Shown one piece after another: positions 41,285-50,131 of a DNA stretch of 56,711 bases. The DNA comes from an uncultured Acetatifactor sp. Its GTDB lineage: Bacteria > Bacillota > Clostridia > Lachnospirales > Lachnospiraceae. The stretch covers positions 1 through 56,711 of the forward strand of contig CAKRUB010000017.1 of NCBI GenBank assembly GCA_934402375.1, given 5' to 3'. The notes below the pieces were generated by a model. It was given only the letters and a program-made list of their open reading frames with translations, was not told the origin of the DNA and did not search any database. Within the stretch, counting starts at the first letter, position 1. The number at the start of each line of letters is the position of its first letter. A program made the translations under genes and the position numbers.

Positions 41285-42352
41285 ATGGCAGGACAGAAGA
41301 ATTTGCGCGGATTCCGAAGACGGTATCTTGCTCTTTTGGTATGTCTTCTGGCGGTCATAGGCAGTCTGACGGCATGTGGCGGAACAAGAGTGGTTTTTAC
41401 GACTGGCTTCGGAAAGGACGAGGTATTCCGCATCGCCGATGAAAACTGTACTCGCGCCGAGATCATGGTCTATCTGACGACGACCCAGAACCGCTATGAG
41501 AGCGTTTACGGGTCGGAGGTCTGGAACATAGCGAAGGACGGTGTGACGCTGGAGGAAAACGTGAAGGAGACTGTGCTTGCGAAGATTGCACAGATAAAGA
41601 CGATGTGCCTTTTGGCTGAAAAAGAGGGTGTGGAACTGGATGAGACGGAGACCGGACTGGCGGCGGACGCAGCGGAGGAGTATTACAGCTCCTTAAGTGC
41701 GGACTGGATAGAGCAGCTGGGCGTGGATGAAAAGACAGTTCTCCGCCTTTACAGGGAATATGCGCTGGCGAACAAGGTCTATGAGTATATTATTCAGGAT
41801 ATTAACCCAGAGATCAGCGATGATGAGGCGAGAACGATTACGGTGCAGCACATTTTCTTAAGAACCTGGACGACCGATGGCAGTGGCGCGAGAGTGCGCT
41901 ATTCGGAGGATGTGAGGCAGTCGGTTTATGAGAAGGCGTGCGGCATCAGGGAGCAGGCAGTCGGCGGGGAAAAGGATTTTCTTGAATTGGCATCCAAGTA
42001 CAGCGAGGATCCGAATATTACCTGTTCCTTCGGCAAGGGAGAGATGGAGGCGGCATTTGAGGAGACGGCTTTTTCCCTCGAGACAGACGAGATCAGTCAG
42101 GTGATAGAGACGGAGTCCGGCTTCCATATTATCAAATGCATCAGTACCTTCGACAGGGAACAGACGGAGCTGAGCAAGCAGGAGATCGTGGAGCAGAGGC
42201 GGCGTGAGGTGTTCGGGGAGGAGTATGATGCCTTTGCACTGACACTGGTGAGACAGCTGAATACAAAGCTGTGGGATGAGATTACGCTGGTTCAGGGCGG
42301 GAGCGTGGATACGGCAGATTTTTTTGAAATCTACGCAAAGTTTTTCCCGTAA
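41285..42352 (+). CDS. PrsA-like parvulin foldase lipoprotein
   Basis: 355 residues. A Lys/Arg-rich N terminus and hydrophobic stretch end in lipobox LTAC (Cys31). An N-terminal helical SurA-like region (~50-180) precedes a parvulin-type prolyl isomerase domain (~185-295; VQHIFLRT, FLELASKYSED, SFGKGEMEAAFEETAF, ESGFHIIKC). It probably helps exported proteins fold at the membrane surface. It directly abuts ilvE with no gap, an odd pairing by function; no separate promoter is seen. Confidence 0.88.
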   Translation: MAGQKNLRGFRRRYLALLVCLLAVIGSLTACGGTRVVFTTGFGKDEVFRIADENCTRAEIMVYLTTTQNRYESVYGSEVWNIAKDGVTLEENVKETVLAKIAQIKTMCLLAEKEGVELDETETGLAADAAEEYYSSLSADWIEQLGVDEKTVLRLYREYALANKVYEYIIQDINPEISDDEARTITVQHIFLRTWTTDGSGARVRYSEDVRQSVYEKACGIREQAVGGEKDFLELASKYSEDPNITCSFGKGEMEAAFEETAFSLETDEISQVIETESGFHIIKCISTFDREQTELSKQEIVEQRRREVFGEEYDAFALTLVRQLNTKLWDEITLVQGGSVDTADFFEIYAKFFP

Positions 42353-42436
42353 TGTCTGTATGAGGCAGCGAAAGATGGTTTAGAAAAATTTTAGAAATCC
42401 GGGAATGCCCTAAAATCAGGCATTTCTGGATAATTA

Positions 42437-42463
42437 TTAGCACTCACTTAAAATGAGTGCTAA
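42437..42463. promoter_or_regulatory. CIRCE element (HrcA operator)
   Basis: TTAGCACTC-N9-GAGTGCTAA, the exact CIRCE consensus, 80 bp before htpG and just upstream of its promoter. HrcA repressor binding and heat-shock induction follow from established knowledge of the element. Confidence 0.97.
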
Positions 42464-42470
42464 TTTGCTG

Positions 42471-42499
42471 TTGACTTTTGAAAGCTGCGGATTTACACT
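42471..42499 (+). promoter_or_regulatory. htpG promoter
   Basis: TTGACT (42471-42476), 17 bp, TACACT (42494-42499), eight bases after the CIRCE element. Confidence 0.75.
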
Positions 42500-42542
42500 T
42501 AGCATTATAGGAAACTTATTTCAGAGAAAGGGATGTTGTAAA

Positions 42543-44606
42543 ATGGCGGCGAAGAGCGGAAGCTTATCAATTAACAGTGAAAACATTTTTCCTATCATTA
42601 AGAAATGGCTGTATTCAGACCATGACATTTTTTACAGGGAGCTGATCTCTAACGGCTGTGATGCAGTGACAAAGCTGAAAAAGCTTGACATGATGGGCGA
42701 GTATACCCTGCCGGAGAATTACAAGGCAAGGATTGATGTGGTCGTTGACCCGGAGAAGAAGACCCTGACCTTTACTGATAACGGTCTGGGAATGACAGCG
42801 GATGAGGTTGACGAGTATATCAATCAGATCGCTTTTTCCGGTGCGACGGATTTTATTGAGAAATATAAGGACAAGAGTAATGCGGATCAGATCATCGGTC
42901 ACTTTGGACTGGGTTTCTATTCGGCATTCATGGTCGCGGATGAGGTACACATCGATACGCTGTCCTACAAGGCGGACGCAAAGCCCGTACACTGGGAGTG
43001 CGACGGCGGTACGGAATTTTCCATGGACGAGGGTGACAAGGCGGAGGTCGGTACAAAGATTACACTGTTCCTGAATGAGGATTGTCTGGAATTCTGCAAC
43101 GAGTACAAGGCGAGAGAGATCATTAAGAAATATTGTTCCTTCATGCCCACCGAAATTTATCTGTCCAAGGCAGATACAAAGGAAACCCAGATCATCAAGC
43201 CGGAGGAGAAGCTGGAGGACGATGTTGTCATCGAGGAAATCCATCCGACGGTGAAGGAGGACGGCACCACCGAGGGTGAGGAGAAGTTAAAGATCAGAAA
43301 GCGTCCCGAGCTTTTGAATGAGACGACACCGCTCTGGACGAAGCATCCGAATGATTGTACGAAGGAAGAGTATCTGGAATTTTACCGCAAGGTATTTCAG
43401 GATTACAAGGAGCCTTTGTTCTGGATACACCTGAACATGGACTATCCTTTTAATTTAAAGGGTATTCTGTATTTCCCTAAGATTAACATGGAATACGAGT
43501 CCATCGAGGGAACGATTAAGCTGTACAACAATCAGGTCTTCATTGCCGATAATATCAAGGAAGTCATTCCTGAATTCCTGCTTCTGCTGAAGGGTGTGAT
43601 CGACTGTCCTGATCTGCCGCTGAACGTATCCAGAAGCGCTTTGCAGAACGACGGCTTTGTAAAGAAGATCTCCGAATACATTACGAAGAAGGTGGCAGAC
43701 AAGCTCTCCGGTATGTGTAAGACCGAGAAGGAAGAGTATGACAAATACTGGGACGACATCAGCCCGTTCATCAAGTTCGGCTGCCTGAAGGATGACAAGT
43801 TCTGTGAGAAGATGAACGATTACATCCTGTTCAAGAATCTGGACGGAAAATATCTGACCTTGCCGGAATGTCTTGAGACGAAGCCGGTTGATACCGAAGA
43901 AACCGAGGCAGGAAATGCCGTTGACGAGAACGGCGAGAAGGTGGAAGCCGAAGTCGTGAACGACAGCGCAGAAGGCGAACAGGAAGAGAAGAAGGAAAAG
44001 ATCATTTATTACGTGACGAATGAACAGCAGCAGAGTCAGTACATCAATATGTTCAAGGCGGCGAAGATGGATGCGGTCATCCTGACCCATAATATCGATC
44101 AGCCTTTTATCTCCCAGCTTGAGTCCAAGAATGAGGGAATCAAGTTCCAGAGAATCGATGCGGATGTGACGGATGCTCTTAAGACAAAGACCTCTAAGAA
44201 GGCACAGGAGGAGTTTGACGAGCAGGCAAAGCAGATTGCCGACATTATGAAGAAGGCGCTCAAGAACGACAAGATCACGGTCAAGGTAGAGAAGCTGAAG
44301 AACAAGAAGGTTTCCTCCATGATTACGCTGCCTGAGGAGACGCGTCGTATGCAGGATATGATGAAGATGTACTCAATGCCCGGCATGGATATGGGTGCTT
44401 TTGGCGGAGAGGGTGAGACGCTGGTACTGAACGCGAACCATCCCCTTGTGCAGTATGTGATCGAGCATAAGGATGGAGAGAACGTGGAGACGATCTGCGA
44501 ACAGCTCTACGATCTTGCAAAGCTGCAGCATGCACCGCTGGCACCGGAGGCAATGACAAAGTTCATTGCGCGGAGCAACGATATTATGATGCTGCTGGCA
44601 AAGTAA
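42543..44606 (+). CDS. htpG: HSP90-family chaperone HtpG
   Basis: 687 residues from ATG 42543; an ORF extension upstream to 42453 would run through the CIRCE element and is rejected. GHKL ATPase N-terminal domain: FYRELISNGCDAVTKLKK, TFTDNGLGMTADEV, IGHFGLGFYSAFMV. The middle domain includes LNVSRSALQND. An acidic insert lies around residues 450-480 (Glu-rich). It is a cytoplasmic stress chaperone placed under HrcA control by the upstream CIRCE. Confidence 0.97.
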   Translation: MAAKSGSLSINSENIFPIIKKWLYSDHDIFYRELISNGCDAVTKLKKLDMMGEYTLPENYKARIDVVVDPEKKTLTFTDNGLGMTADEVDEYINQIAFSGATDFIEKYKDKSNADQIIGHFGLGFYSAFMVADEVHIDTLSYKADAKPVHWECDGGTEFSMDEGDKAEVGTKITLFLNEDCLEFCNEYKAREIIKKYCSFMPTEIYLSKADTKETQIIKPEEKLEDDVVIEEIHPTVKEDGTTEGEEKLKIRKRPELLNETTPLWTKHPNDCTKEEYLEFYRKVFQDYKEPLFWIHLNMDYPFNLKGILYFPKINMEYESIEGTIKLYNNQVFIADNIKEVIPEFLLLLKGVIDCPDLPLNVSRSALQNDGFVKKISEYITKKVADKLSGMCKTEKEEYDKYWDDISPFIKFGCLKDDKFCEKMNDYILFKNLDGKYLTLPECLETKPVDTEETEAGNAVDENGEKVEAEVVNDSAEGEQEEKKEKIIYYVTNEQQQSQYINMFKAAKMDAVILTHNIDQPFISQLESKNEGIKFQRIDADVTDALKTKTSKKAQEEFDEQAKQIADIMKKALKNDKITVKVEKLKNKKVSSMITLPEETRRMQDMMKMYSMPGMDMGAFGGEGETLVLNANHPLVQYVIEHKDGENVETICEQLYDLAKLQHAPLAPEAMTKFIARSNDIMMLLAK

Positions 44607-44634
44607 AAAGAGAAAAACAGACATAAAGCAGAAG

Positions 44635-44657
44635 AGCCGCAGTGTTGCACTGCGGCT
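44635..44657 (+). terminator. hairpin terminator after htpG
   Basis: AGCCGCAGTG-TTG-CACTGCGGCT, a 10-bp perfect stem, followed by a poor T run (TATCG). Confidence 0.6.
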
Positions 44658-44677
44658 TATCGTGTATGAAACAAAAA

Positions 44678-44709
44678 ACTCGCTATGCGCAAAGACCGTG
44701 CGCAGATAT
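44678..44709 (+). repeat. small dispersed hairpin repeat, copy 1
   Basis: ACTCGCTATGCGCAAAGACC and the next bases, with two TGCGCA arms, recurs at 49136-49167. Both copies lie just before a start codon of a regulator gene. Confidence 0.75.
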
Positions 44710-44718
44710 GGGGGAAAA

Positions 44719-46230
44719 ATGAGTCAGAGGGAGAAAACGGACAGGCTCTATCCGCGCAAGGCAAAGGAGATGCAGCGTGTGTTGAAAAGTGCGGATAAGG
44801 AGGGAAAACTTCGGCAGACGCTGGGGGAGGAGATTCTGCACCCGATCAGTATGCCTGCGATCTGGACATGTCGGGAGTATCTTCATAAGGTATCCGAGGA
44901 TACTTATCCGAGGGGGAGCAGCGAGTGGATGGCGCTTCTTTCCGTGCGCGCGCTTCTTGCCACAATGGAGGATGATCTGGAGAGCGCGGAAAGATATATA
45001 GCGATTCTCAACGATGTGCCGGAGGATGCGGATGAAAGGCAGCGGGCGATGCAGGAATTCGTCTGTCTGGCGGCGGAGCTTGTCATGCCTTATATCAGTG
45101 ACAACCGCTTTTTCCATGTTGTGGCAGCGCTGCGGGAGAGAAAGGCACCGCCGATACAGAGTCTTACCCTGTCTGCGAGCAGGCCGAGTATTCTCAACGG
45201 TTTCCGGGATTTTACGAGATACGGACGGAGTATTCCGAACGGCAGAAAGCAGATAGAAGAGAGTGTCCGTGTGCTGTACGGCGATAAGGGGAAGGGTGTT
45301 GTGGAGATTGCTCTTGCGGAGTGGTATTACCAGAAAAACGACACCTTTCATGCGCTGGTTCTGGCAGCGGGAACGATTCCGCTGATGGAGAGCAAGCAGG
45401 ACATACAGTGTCTCTTTGTGGCGATGGCGCTGCAGATGAAGATTCTGCTCTTAAACGGTCAGACGAAGGCGGCGGCTCCGCTGGTGTCCCAGATTCGGAC
45501 AAAGATCGAAAACGCAGGGTGGGAGGAGCTGGAAAACAGTCTGTACGCTCTGTCCGCATGGGCTGCCTGTTATGACGGAAATCAGGAGACTGTGCAGGAA
45601 TGGATGGAAAAGAATGCTCCGGATGAGACAGGGGAGTTCTATGTGATGGATATGTACGCCTATCTGGTGAAGGTGAGATGCTATCTGTTTACCGGAAAAT
45701 ATATGATGGCACTGGTTCTTGCAAAGCAGCTCATTCATGTGCTGGAGAAATGCAACCGGTATATGGACATCTGCGAATGCCATATGCTGGCGGCGATTGC
45801 CTGCTATAAGGCGGGCAGCATGGAGGATATGTGCGACGAACTGGAGATCGCTATCAGGATGGCGAAAAGATACTGCTATATCAGGCTGCTTGCGGATGAA
45901 GGCGCGTATATGGTGAATCTGCTCAATGTATATGAGAAAATGAGAGGGGCAGATGATTTTACCGATCAGATCAAGGAGCTGGCGCAGGAGGTAGGAAAGC
46001 GTCTGCCGAATTATATGAAGTCACCGGCGGAATACTATGAGCCGCTCACGGTGACGGAGCTGAGGGTACTGAGACTTCTGGCAGAGGGACTGTCTTATGA
46101 GGAGATGGGAGAAAAGCTCGGGAAGAAGCCGGGAACCGTGAAATTCCACAGCTCCGGCATCTTCCGGAAGCTACAGGTCAAAAACCGCAGTCAGGCGGTA
46201 AACAAGGCTACACAGATCGGACTGATCTAG
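44719..46230 (+). CDS. LuxR-family regulator with TPR-like body
   Basis: 503 residues from ATG 44719 (GGGGGAAAA before it; the longer frame from 44662 runs through the hairpin repeat). A helical TPR/MalT-like region (~50-420) precedes a C-terminal LuxR helix-turn-helix (~440-503): LTVTELRVLRLLAEGLSYEE and KPGTVKFHSSGIFRKLQVKN. It is not fused to an ATPase domain. It converges with uxuB (8-bp gap), and no target is evident, though nearby hexuronate genes are possible. Confidence 0.85.
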   Translation: MSQREKTDRLYPRKAKEMQRVLKSADKEGKLRQTLGEEILHPISMPAIWTCREYLHKVSEDTYPRGSSEWMALLSVRALLATMEDDLESAERYIAILNDVPEDADERQRAMQEFVCLAAELVMPYISDNRFFHVVAALRERKAPPIQSLTLSASRPSILNGFRDFTRYGRSIPNGRKQIEESVRVLYGDKGKGVVEIALAEWYYQKNDTFHALVLAAGTIPLMESKQDIQCLFVAMALQMKILLLNGQTKAAAPLVSQIRTKIENAGWEELENSLYALSAWAACYDGNQETVQEWMEKNAPDETGEFYVMDMYAYLVKVRCYLFTGKYMMALVLAKQLIHVLEKCNRYMDICECHMLAAIACYKAGSMEDMCDELEIAIRMAKRYCYIRLLADEGAYMVNLLNVYEKMRGADDFTDQIKELAQEVGKRLPNYMKSPAEYYEPLTVTELRVLRLLAEGLSYEEMGEKLGKKPGTVKFHSSGIFRKLQVKNRSQAVNKATQIGLI

Positions 46231-46238
46231 CGGACCGC

Positions 46239-47858
46239 TTACGCGCCGACATATTTTTCAAGGGTGGCGGCTACGGCTCCGACACCGGACGACAGCTCTG
46301 CAAAGTATTTCTTGACGGTGTCCGCCATGCCGAGAGCAACGAGATCCACGCCGAACACCTTGTCATTGGAGAGGAGTTTATCCAGACCGCTTAAGTCCTT
46401 CGGGGCGTCGGACAGCTCGTAATCCTTCACATAGGCGCTCGCCGCATCCAGAAGCGGGTCGGAGCTGGGGGTGAATGCCTTGCCGGAATCGTCCATTGCC
46501 ATCAGGTAGCGGAGCCAGCCTGCAAATACCAGAGGAATCAGCTTCAGGTCAGCTACATCCAGTCCAGGATTTTTACTGTATGCCTTGATTGTCTCACCGA
46601 AACGGATGGACAGCTTCTGTGAGGTGTCCGTGGCGATACGCTGGGGCGTGTCAGGCATGAAGGGATTCGGAATGCGGACATTGACAACCTGATCGATAAA
46701 TTCCTTCGGATCGAGGATTCCGGGATTCACAACAACGGGAAGTCCTTCCTGATAACCAATGATCTCAACCATCTTTTTCAGAACAGGATTCTTCATCTCA
46801 TCCGAAATCAACGTGTAACCCAGCAGACAGCCATAGATGGCGAGAGCCGTATGCAGGGGGTTCAGGCAGGTGCAGACCTTCATCTTTTCCACCTTGTCCA
46901 CAGTTTTCCGGTCAGTGAAGATAATGCCGCCCTTTTCAAGAGCGGGTCTTCCGTTGGGGAAGGAGTCCTCGATGACGAGGTATTCGCATTCCTCAGCGTT
47001 GACAAAGGGGGCGATATAGGTGTTCTTGGAGGTGATGACGGGATCAAGTCCTTCTATGCCGTCAGCCGCCAGAATCGCTTCCACCTTCGGGTCGGGTCTG
47101 GGAGTAATCTTGTCGATCATGCTCCACGGGAAGGACACAGCCGAAGCGTCCTCCACATAATCGAGGAAGCCCTTATCCGCCAGTCCTTTTTCACACCATG
47201 CCTTTGCGAAGGCAGTTACCGCTGCGTGCAGCTTGTCGCCGTTGTGGGAGCAGTTGTCCATGCTGACCATGGCGATCGGGAGTCTGCCGCAGGTAAAGCG
47301 ATGGTAAAGCAGGGAGACAACCTTGCCAAGGTAGCTGTCCGGCTGTGCGGGACCTTTTGCAAAATCGGCCTCAACAGCAGGGAGTGTGGCGCCCTTTGCA
47401 TCCGTCACGGCATAGCCCTTCTCGGTGATGGTGAAGCTCGCCATCTGCAGAGAGGGATTGGCAAAAATTTCCTTCAGACGGGTATATTCCTTTTCGTCCT
47501 GACTGTCCAGAATCAGGGATTCCATGATGCTGCCGACGATTGTTTTTTCCACGGTATTGTCCGCCTTTAAGGTTGCAAGAATCGTCAGATTGTCGTGGGG
47601 ACGGTTGCTCTTTTCGATGATCTCGTAGTCGTAGCCCTCCGCAGCGATGAGACCGGTGGACAGAACACCGTCGTTTAAGAGCTTCTGCACAACATTTGCC
47701 TGAAAGGCGCGGAAAATGTTTCCGGCGCCGAAATGAATCCATGTGGGATGTTCACAGGTGTTTTTCTTTACAGCTTCGTAGTCAAAGGCGGGCAGGGCGT
47801 AGCCGGCGGCTTCAAAGGCAGCTCTGTCTGCAGTCAGACTTTTCATTGTCAGTTCCAT
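46239..47858 (-). CDS. uxuB: D-mannonate oxidoreductase (fructuronate reductase)
   Basis: 539 residues, mannitol dehydrogenase family. ThWIHFGAGNIFRAFQ-like NAD-binding start, MVSMDNCSHNGD, FPWSMIDKITPRPD and KVCTCLNPLHTALAIYG are family landmarks. The position next to uxuA makes fructuronate reduction to mannonate the likely reaction. GGGAGGATTAAA ribosome site. It lies 46 bp after uxuA on the same strand. Confidence 0.92.
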   Translation of the reverse strand: MELTMKSLTADRAAFEAAGYALPAFDYEAVKKNTCEHPTWIHFGAGNIFRAFQANVVQKLLNDGVLSTGLIAAEGYDYEIIEKSNRPHDNLTILATLKADNTVEKTIVGSIMESLILDSQDEKEYTRLKEIFANPSLQMASFTITEKGYAVTDAKGATLPAVEADFAKGPAQPDSYLGKVVSLLYHRFTCGRLPIAMVSMDNCSHNGDKLHAAVTAFAKAWCEKGLADKGFLDYVEDASAVSFPWSMIDKITPRPDPKVEAILAADGIEGLDPVITSKNTYIAPFVNAEECEYLVIEDSFPNGRPALEKGGIIFTDRKTVDKVEKMKVCTCLNPLHTALAIYGCLLGYTLISDEMKNPVLKKMVEIIGYQEGLPVVVNPGILDPKEFIDQVVNVRIPNPFMPDTPQRIATDTSQKLSIRFGETIKAYSKNPGLDVADLKLIPLVFAGWLRYLMAMDDSGKAFTPSSDPLLDAASAYVKDYELSDAPKDLSGLDKLLSNDKVFGVDLVALGMADTVKKYFAELSSGVGAVAATLEKYVGA

Positions 47859-47904
47859 TTTAATCCTCCCATAGTTTTCTTTGGCTTATTATTCCATATT
47901 TACT

Positions 47905-48984
47905 TCACTTTATGCCTCGTTCGTGGCTCTTTTCGATGGCTTCCCAGAGACCGTTCAGATAAGTCGCGCCGAGCGCTCTGTCATACAGACCGTAACCGGG
48001 CATGGCAACCTCATCCCAGATCATGCGGCCGTGGTCGGGACGGATCGGGCCGTCGAAGCCGATGTCGTAGAGCGCCAGCATGATCTCATACATATCGAAG
48101 GTGCCGTCGCTGGAAAGATGTGCGGATTCCTCGAAATCGGTGGGAGAATTAAATTTCAGGTTGCGCACATGGGCGAAGTGGATTCTGCCCTTCAGGGAGC
48201 GGATCATATCGGGAAGGTCATTCTCAAGGTTCGTTCCATAGGAGCCGGAGCAGAAGGTCACGCCGTTGTGCGGGTTGTCCACCATTTTCATCATGCGCAG
48301 GATGTTTGCCTTGTTGATGATGATACGGGGCAGTCCGAAGACGCTCCATGCGGGATCGTCCGGGTGGATCGCCATGTTGATGTCATACTTGTCGCAGACA
48401 GGCATGATGCGCTCCAGAAAGTATTTCAGGTTTGCGAAAAGCTTTTCATCGTCGACATCCTTGTACATTTCAAACAGCTCCTTGATGTGAGCCATGCGCT
48501 CTGGCTCCCAGCCGGGGAGGATCGCGCCGTTTGCGTCTCCGCTGATGGAGGCGAACATGTCCTCGGGATTCAGGGCGTCTACAGCCTCCTGCGTGTAGGC
48601 GAGGACGGTGGAGCCGTCGGGACGTACTCTGGCAAGCTCGGTTCTTGTCCAGTCGAAGACGGGCATGAAGTTATAGCATACCATGTGGATGTCTGCCTGA
48701 CCGAGGCGCTCGAGCGTCGTGATATAATTGTCGATATACTGGTCTCTGTCGGGAGTGCCGACCTTGATCGCATCATGGATATTGACGCTTTCGATGCCGA
48801 CGAGCTTCAGACCGGCATCCTCGATCTCCTTTTTCAGGGCAAGGATGTCCTCGGTTTTCCAGACTTCGCCCGGTGCCGTGCCATAAAGGGTCGAGATGAC
48901 TCCGGTCACGCCGGGAATCTGCCTGATCTGTTTTAATGTGACGGTGTCGTACTTGCTGCCGTACCAGCGCAATGTCATTTGCAT
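47905..48984 (-). CDS. uxuA: mannonate dehydratase
   Basis: 359 residues from ATG 48984 (GGAGGATTAGCG); the upstream extension is rejected for lack of a site. MTLRWYGSKYDTVTLKQIRQ, VCYNFMPVFDWTRT, AIHPDDPAWSVFGLPRI, VRPDHGRM-like ending (PIRPDHGRMIWDE). It converts mannonate to 2-keto-3-deoxygluconate. It is divergent from an AraC-type gene, a likely regulator of pectin/glucuronate use. Confidence 0.95.
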   Translation of the reverse strand: MQMTLRWYGSKYDTVTLKQIRQIPGVTGVISTLYGTAPGEVWKTEDILALKKEIEDAGLKLVGIESVNIHDAIKVGTPDRDQYIDNYITTLERLGQADIHMVCYNFMPVFDWTRTELARVRPDGSTVLAYTQEAVDALNPEDMFASISGDANGAILPGWEPERMAHIKELFEMYKDVDDEKLFANLKYFLERIMPVCDKYDINMAIHPDDPAWSVFGLPRIIINKANILRMMKMVDNPHNGVTFCSGSYGTNLENDLPDMIRSLKGRIHFAHVRNLKFNSPTDFEESAHLSSDGTFDMYEIMLALYDIGFDGPIRPDHGRMIWDEVAMPGYGLYDRALGATYLNGLWEAIEKSHERGIK

Positions 48985-49022
48985 CGCTAATCCTCCATTT
49001 CGATGATTCTCTGTCAAGAGTA

Positions 49023-49051
49023 TTGTTTTTTGAATTTAATACCAGTATAAT
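49023..49051 (+). promoter_or_regulatory. promoter of the AraC-type gene
   Basis: TTGTTT (49023-49028), 17 bp, TATAAT (49046-49051). The leader of ~120 nt holds a GCCTGC/GCAGGC hairpin (49116-49132) and the small dispersed repeat. Confidence 0.65.
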
Positions 49052-49135
49052 CAAGAGTGAAATGCATGAAAAGGATAAATATTGCCCAGTATCATGCAAA
49101 AATTGCTCTAAATCGCCTGCTCCGGGCAGGCACAG

Positions 49136-49167
49136 ACTCGCTATGCGCAAAAGACGTGCGCAGAAAT
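49136..49167 (+). repeat. small dispersed hairpin repeat, copy 2
   Basis: Matches 44678-44709 with few changes, again 11 nt before a regulator start codon. Confidence 0.75.
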
Positions 49168-49177
49168 AGAGATAAAT

Positions 49178-50110
49178 ATGGGAAGAGAAAATATGATCCG
49201 TGTGCTGCCGGCATCCGATGAACGCCAATATATGCTGAACGAGGACTATGAGGTCTATGAGAAGCAGGGCGCGCCGACGGGAGCAATGGCATTTCATTAT
49301 CATGACTTTTATGAGATTATCTATGTGCTCGAGGGGGAGTATTCCTCCATGGTCGAGGACAAGACCTACCATATGAAAAAGGGAGATTTCCTGCTGATCG
49401 ACCAGAATGTCATGCACAAGTACCATTATGTCGAAAGAAAGCATGATTCCTCCAAGAGAATTATTCTTTGGATCTCAGCGCAGATGCTTGGCAGTCTCGG
49501 AGCCGGGGACATGAATCTGGCGGGATGCTTCAAGGGCAAGGAGAATTGTGTCTGTCATTTCCCGATTTATTATGAGGAGATGCTGCAGGGATTTCTGCTG
49601 AAGCTGGCGATGACGCAGATGCAGGAGTCGGGCAGCCCAGGCGCGAAACGGACGCTTGACAGAGGACTTCTGACAATGTTTTTTGTGTACCTGAACATCC
49701 TTTGCGCGAGGGAGGAATATCTGGTCGGACATGAGGTGGTAAGCCATCCGCTCGTGGAGCAGGTGTCTGCCTATATAGACGCGCATCTGGCGGAGACGAT
49801 TACGGTGGAGCTGCTTGCGGCGCAGGTGCATGTGAGCAAATATTACTTCCTGCGCAAGTTTAAGGAGCTGACCGGAGTGACGGTGCACAGCTTTTTGATA
49901 GACAAGCGGCTGATCAGGGCGTGTGAGGTGCTGAAGGAGGGCGGAAGCGTGACGGAGAGCTGGCAGAGCACCGGCTTTTCGGACTATACTTCGTTCTTAA
50001 GAAATTTCAGGGAGAAGCTGGGCATATCGCCGAGGTATTACAGGGAAAACAGTCTTTCCCTGATGGAAAGCTTTGACATAGACAGGTTGAGTGAACAGAA
50101 CGACAGATAA
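49178..50110 (+). CDS. AraC-family regulator, probable uxu regulator
   Basis: 310 residues (an alternative ATG at 49193 has a better GGGAAGAG site). An N-terminal cupin (~25-100; HYHDFYEIIYVLEG, KGDFLLIDQNVMH) binds a small molecule in this family. The C-terminal double helix-turn-helix (~205-300) has LAAQVHVSKYYFLRKFKELT and STGFSDYTSFLRNFREKLG with ISPRYYR. It is divergent from uxuAB, so control by a hexuronate intermediate is inferred. Confidence 0.9.
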   Translation: MGRENMIRVLPASDERQYMLNEDYEVYEKQGAPTGAMAFHYHDFYEIIYVLEGEYSSMVEDKTYHMKKGDFLLIDQNVMHKYHYVERKHDSSKRIILWISAQMLGSLGAGDMNLAGCFKGKENCVCHFPIYYEEMLQGFLLKLAMTQMQESGSPGAKRTLDRGLLTMFFVYLNILCAREEYLVGHEVVSHPLVEQVSAYIDAHLAETITVELLAAQVHVSKYYFLRKFKELTGVTVHSFLIDKRLIRACEVLKEGGSVTESWQSTGFSDYTSFLRNFREKLGISPRYYRENSLSLMESFDIDRLSEQNDR

Positions 50111-50131
50111 GAGGATGGAGAGGAAACGGAA

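Noticed and set aside
42453..42542. N-terminal extension of HtpG
   Set aside because: It would be translated from within the CIRCE and promoter; the MAAKSG start has the right spacing and family length.
47881..48936. 351-codon plus-strand open frame
   Set aside because: Antisense to uxuA; Val/His/Asp-rich shadow without a start site.
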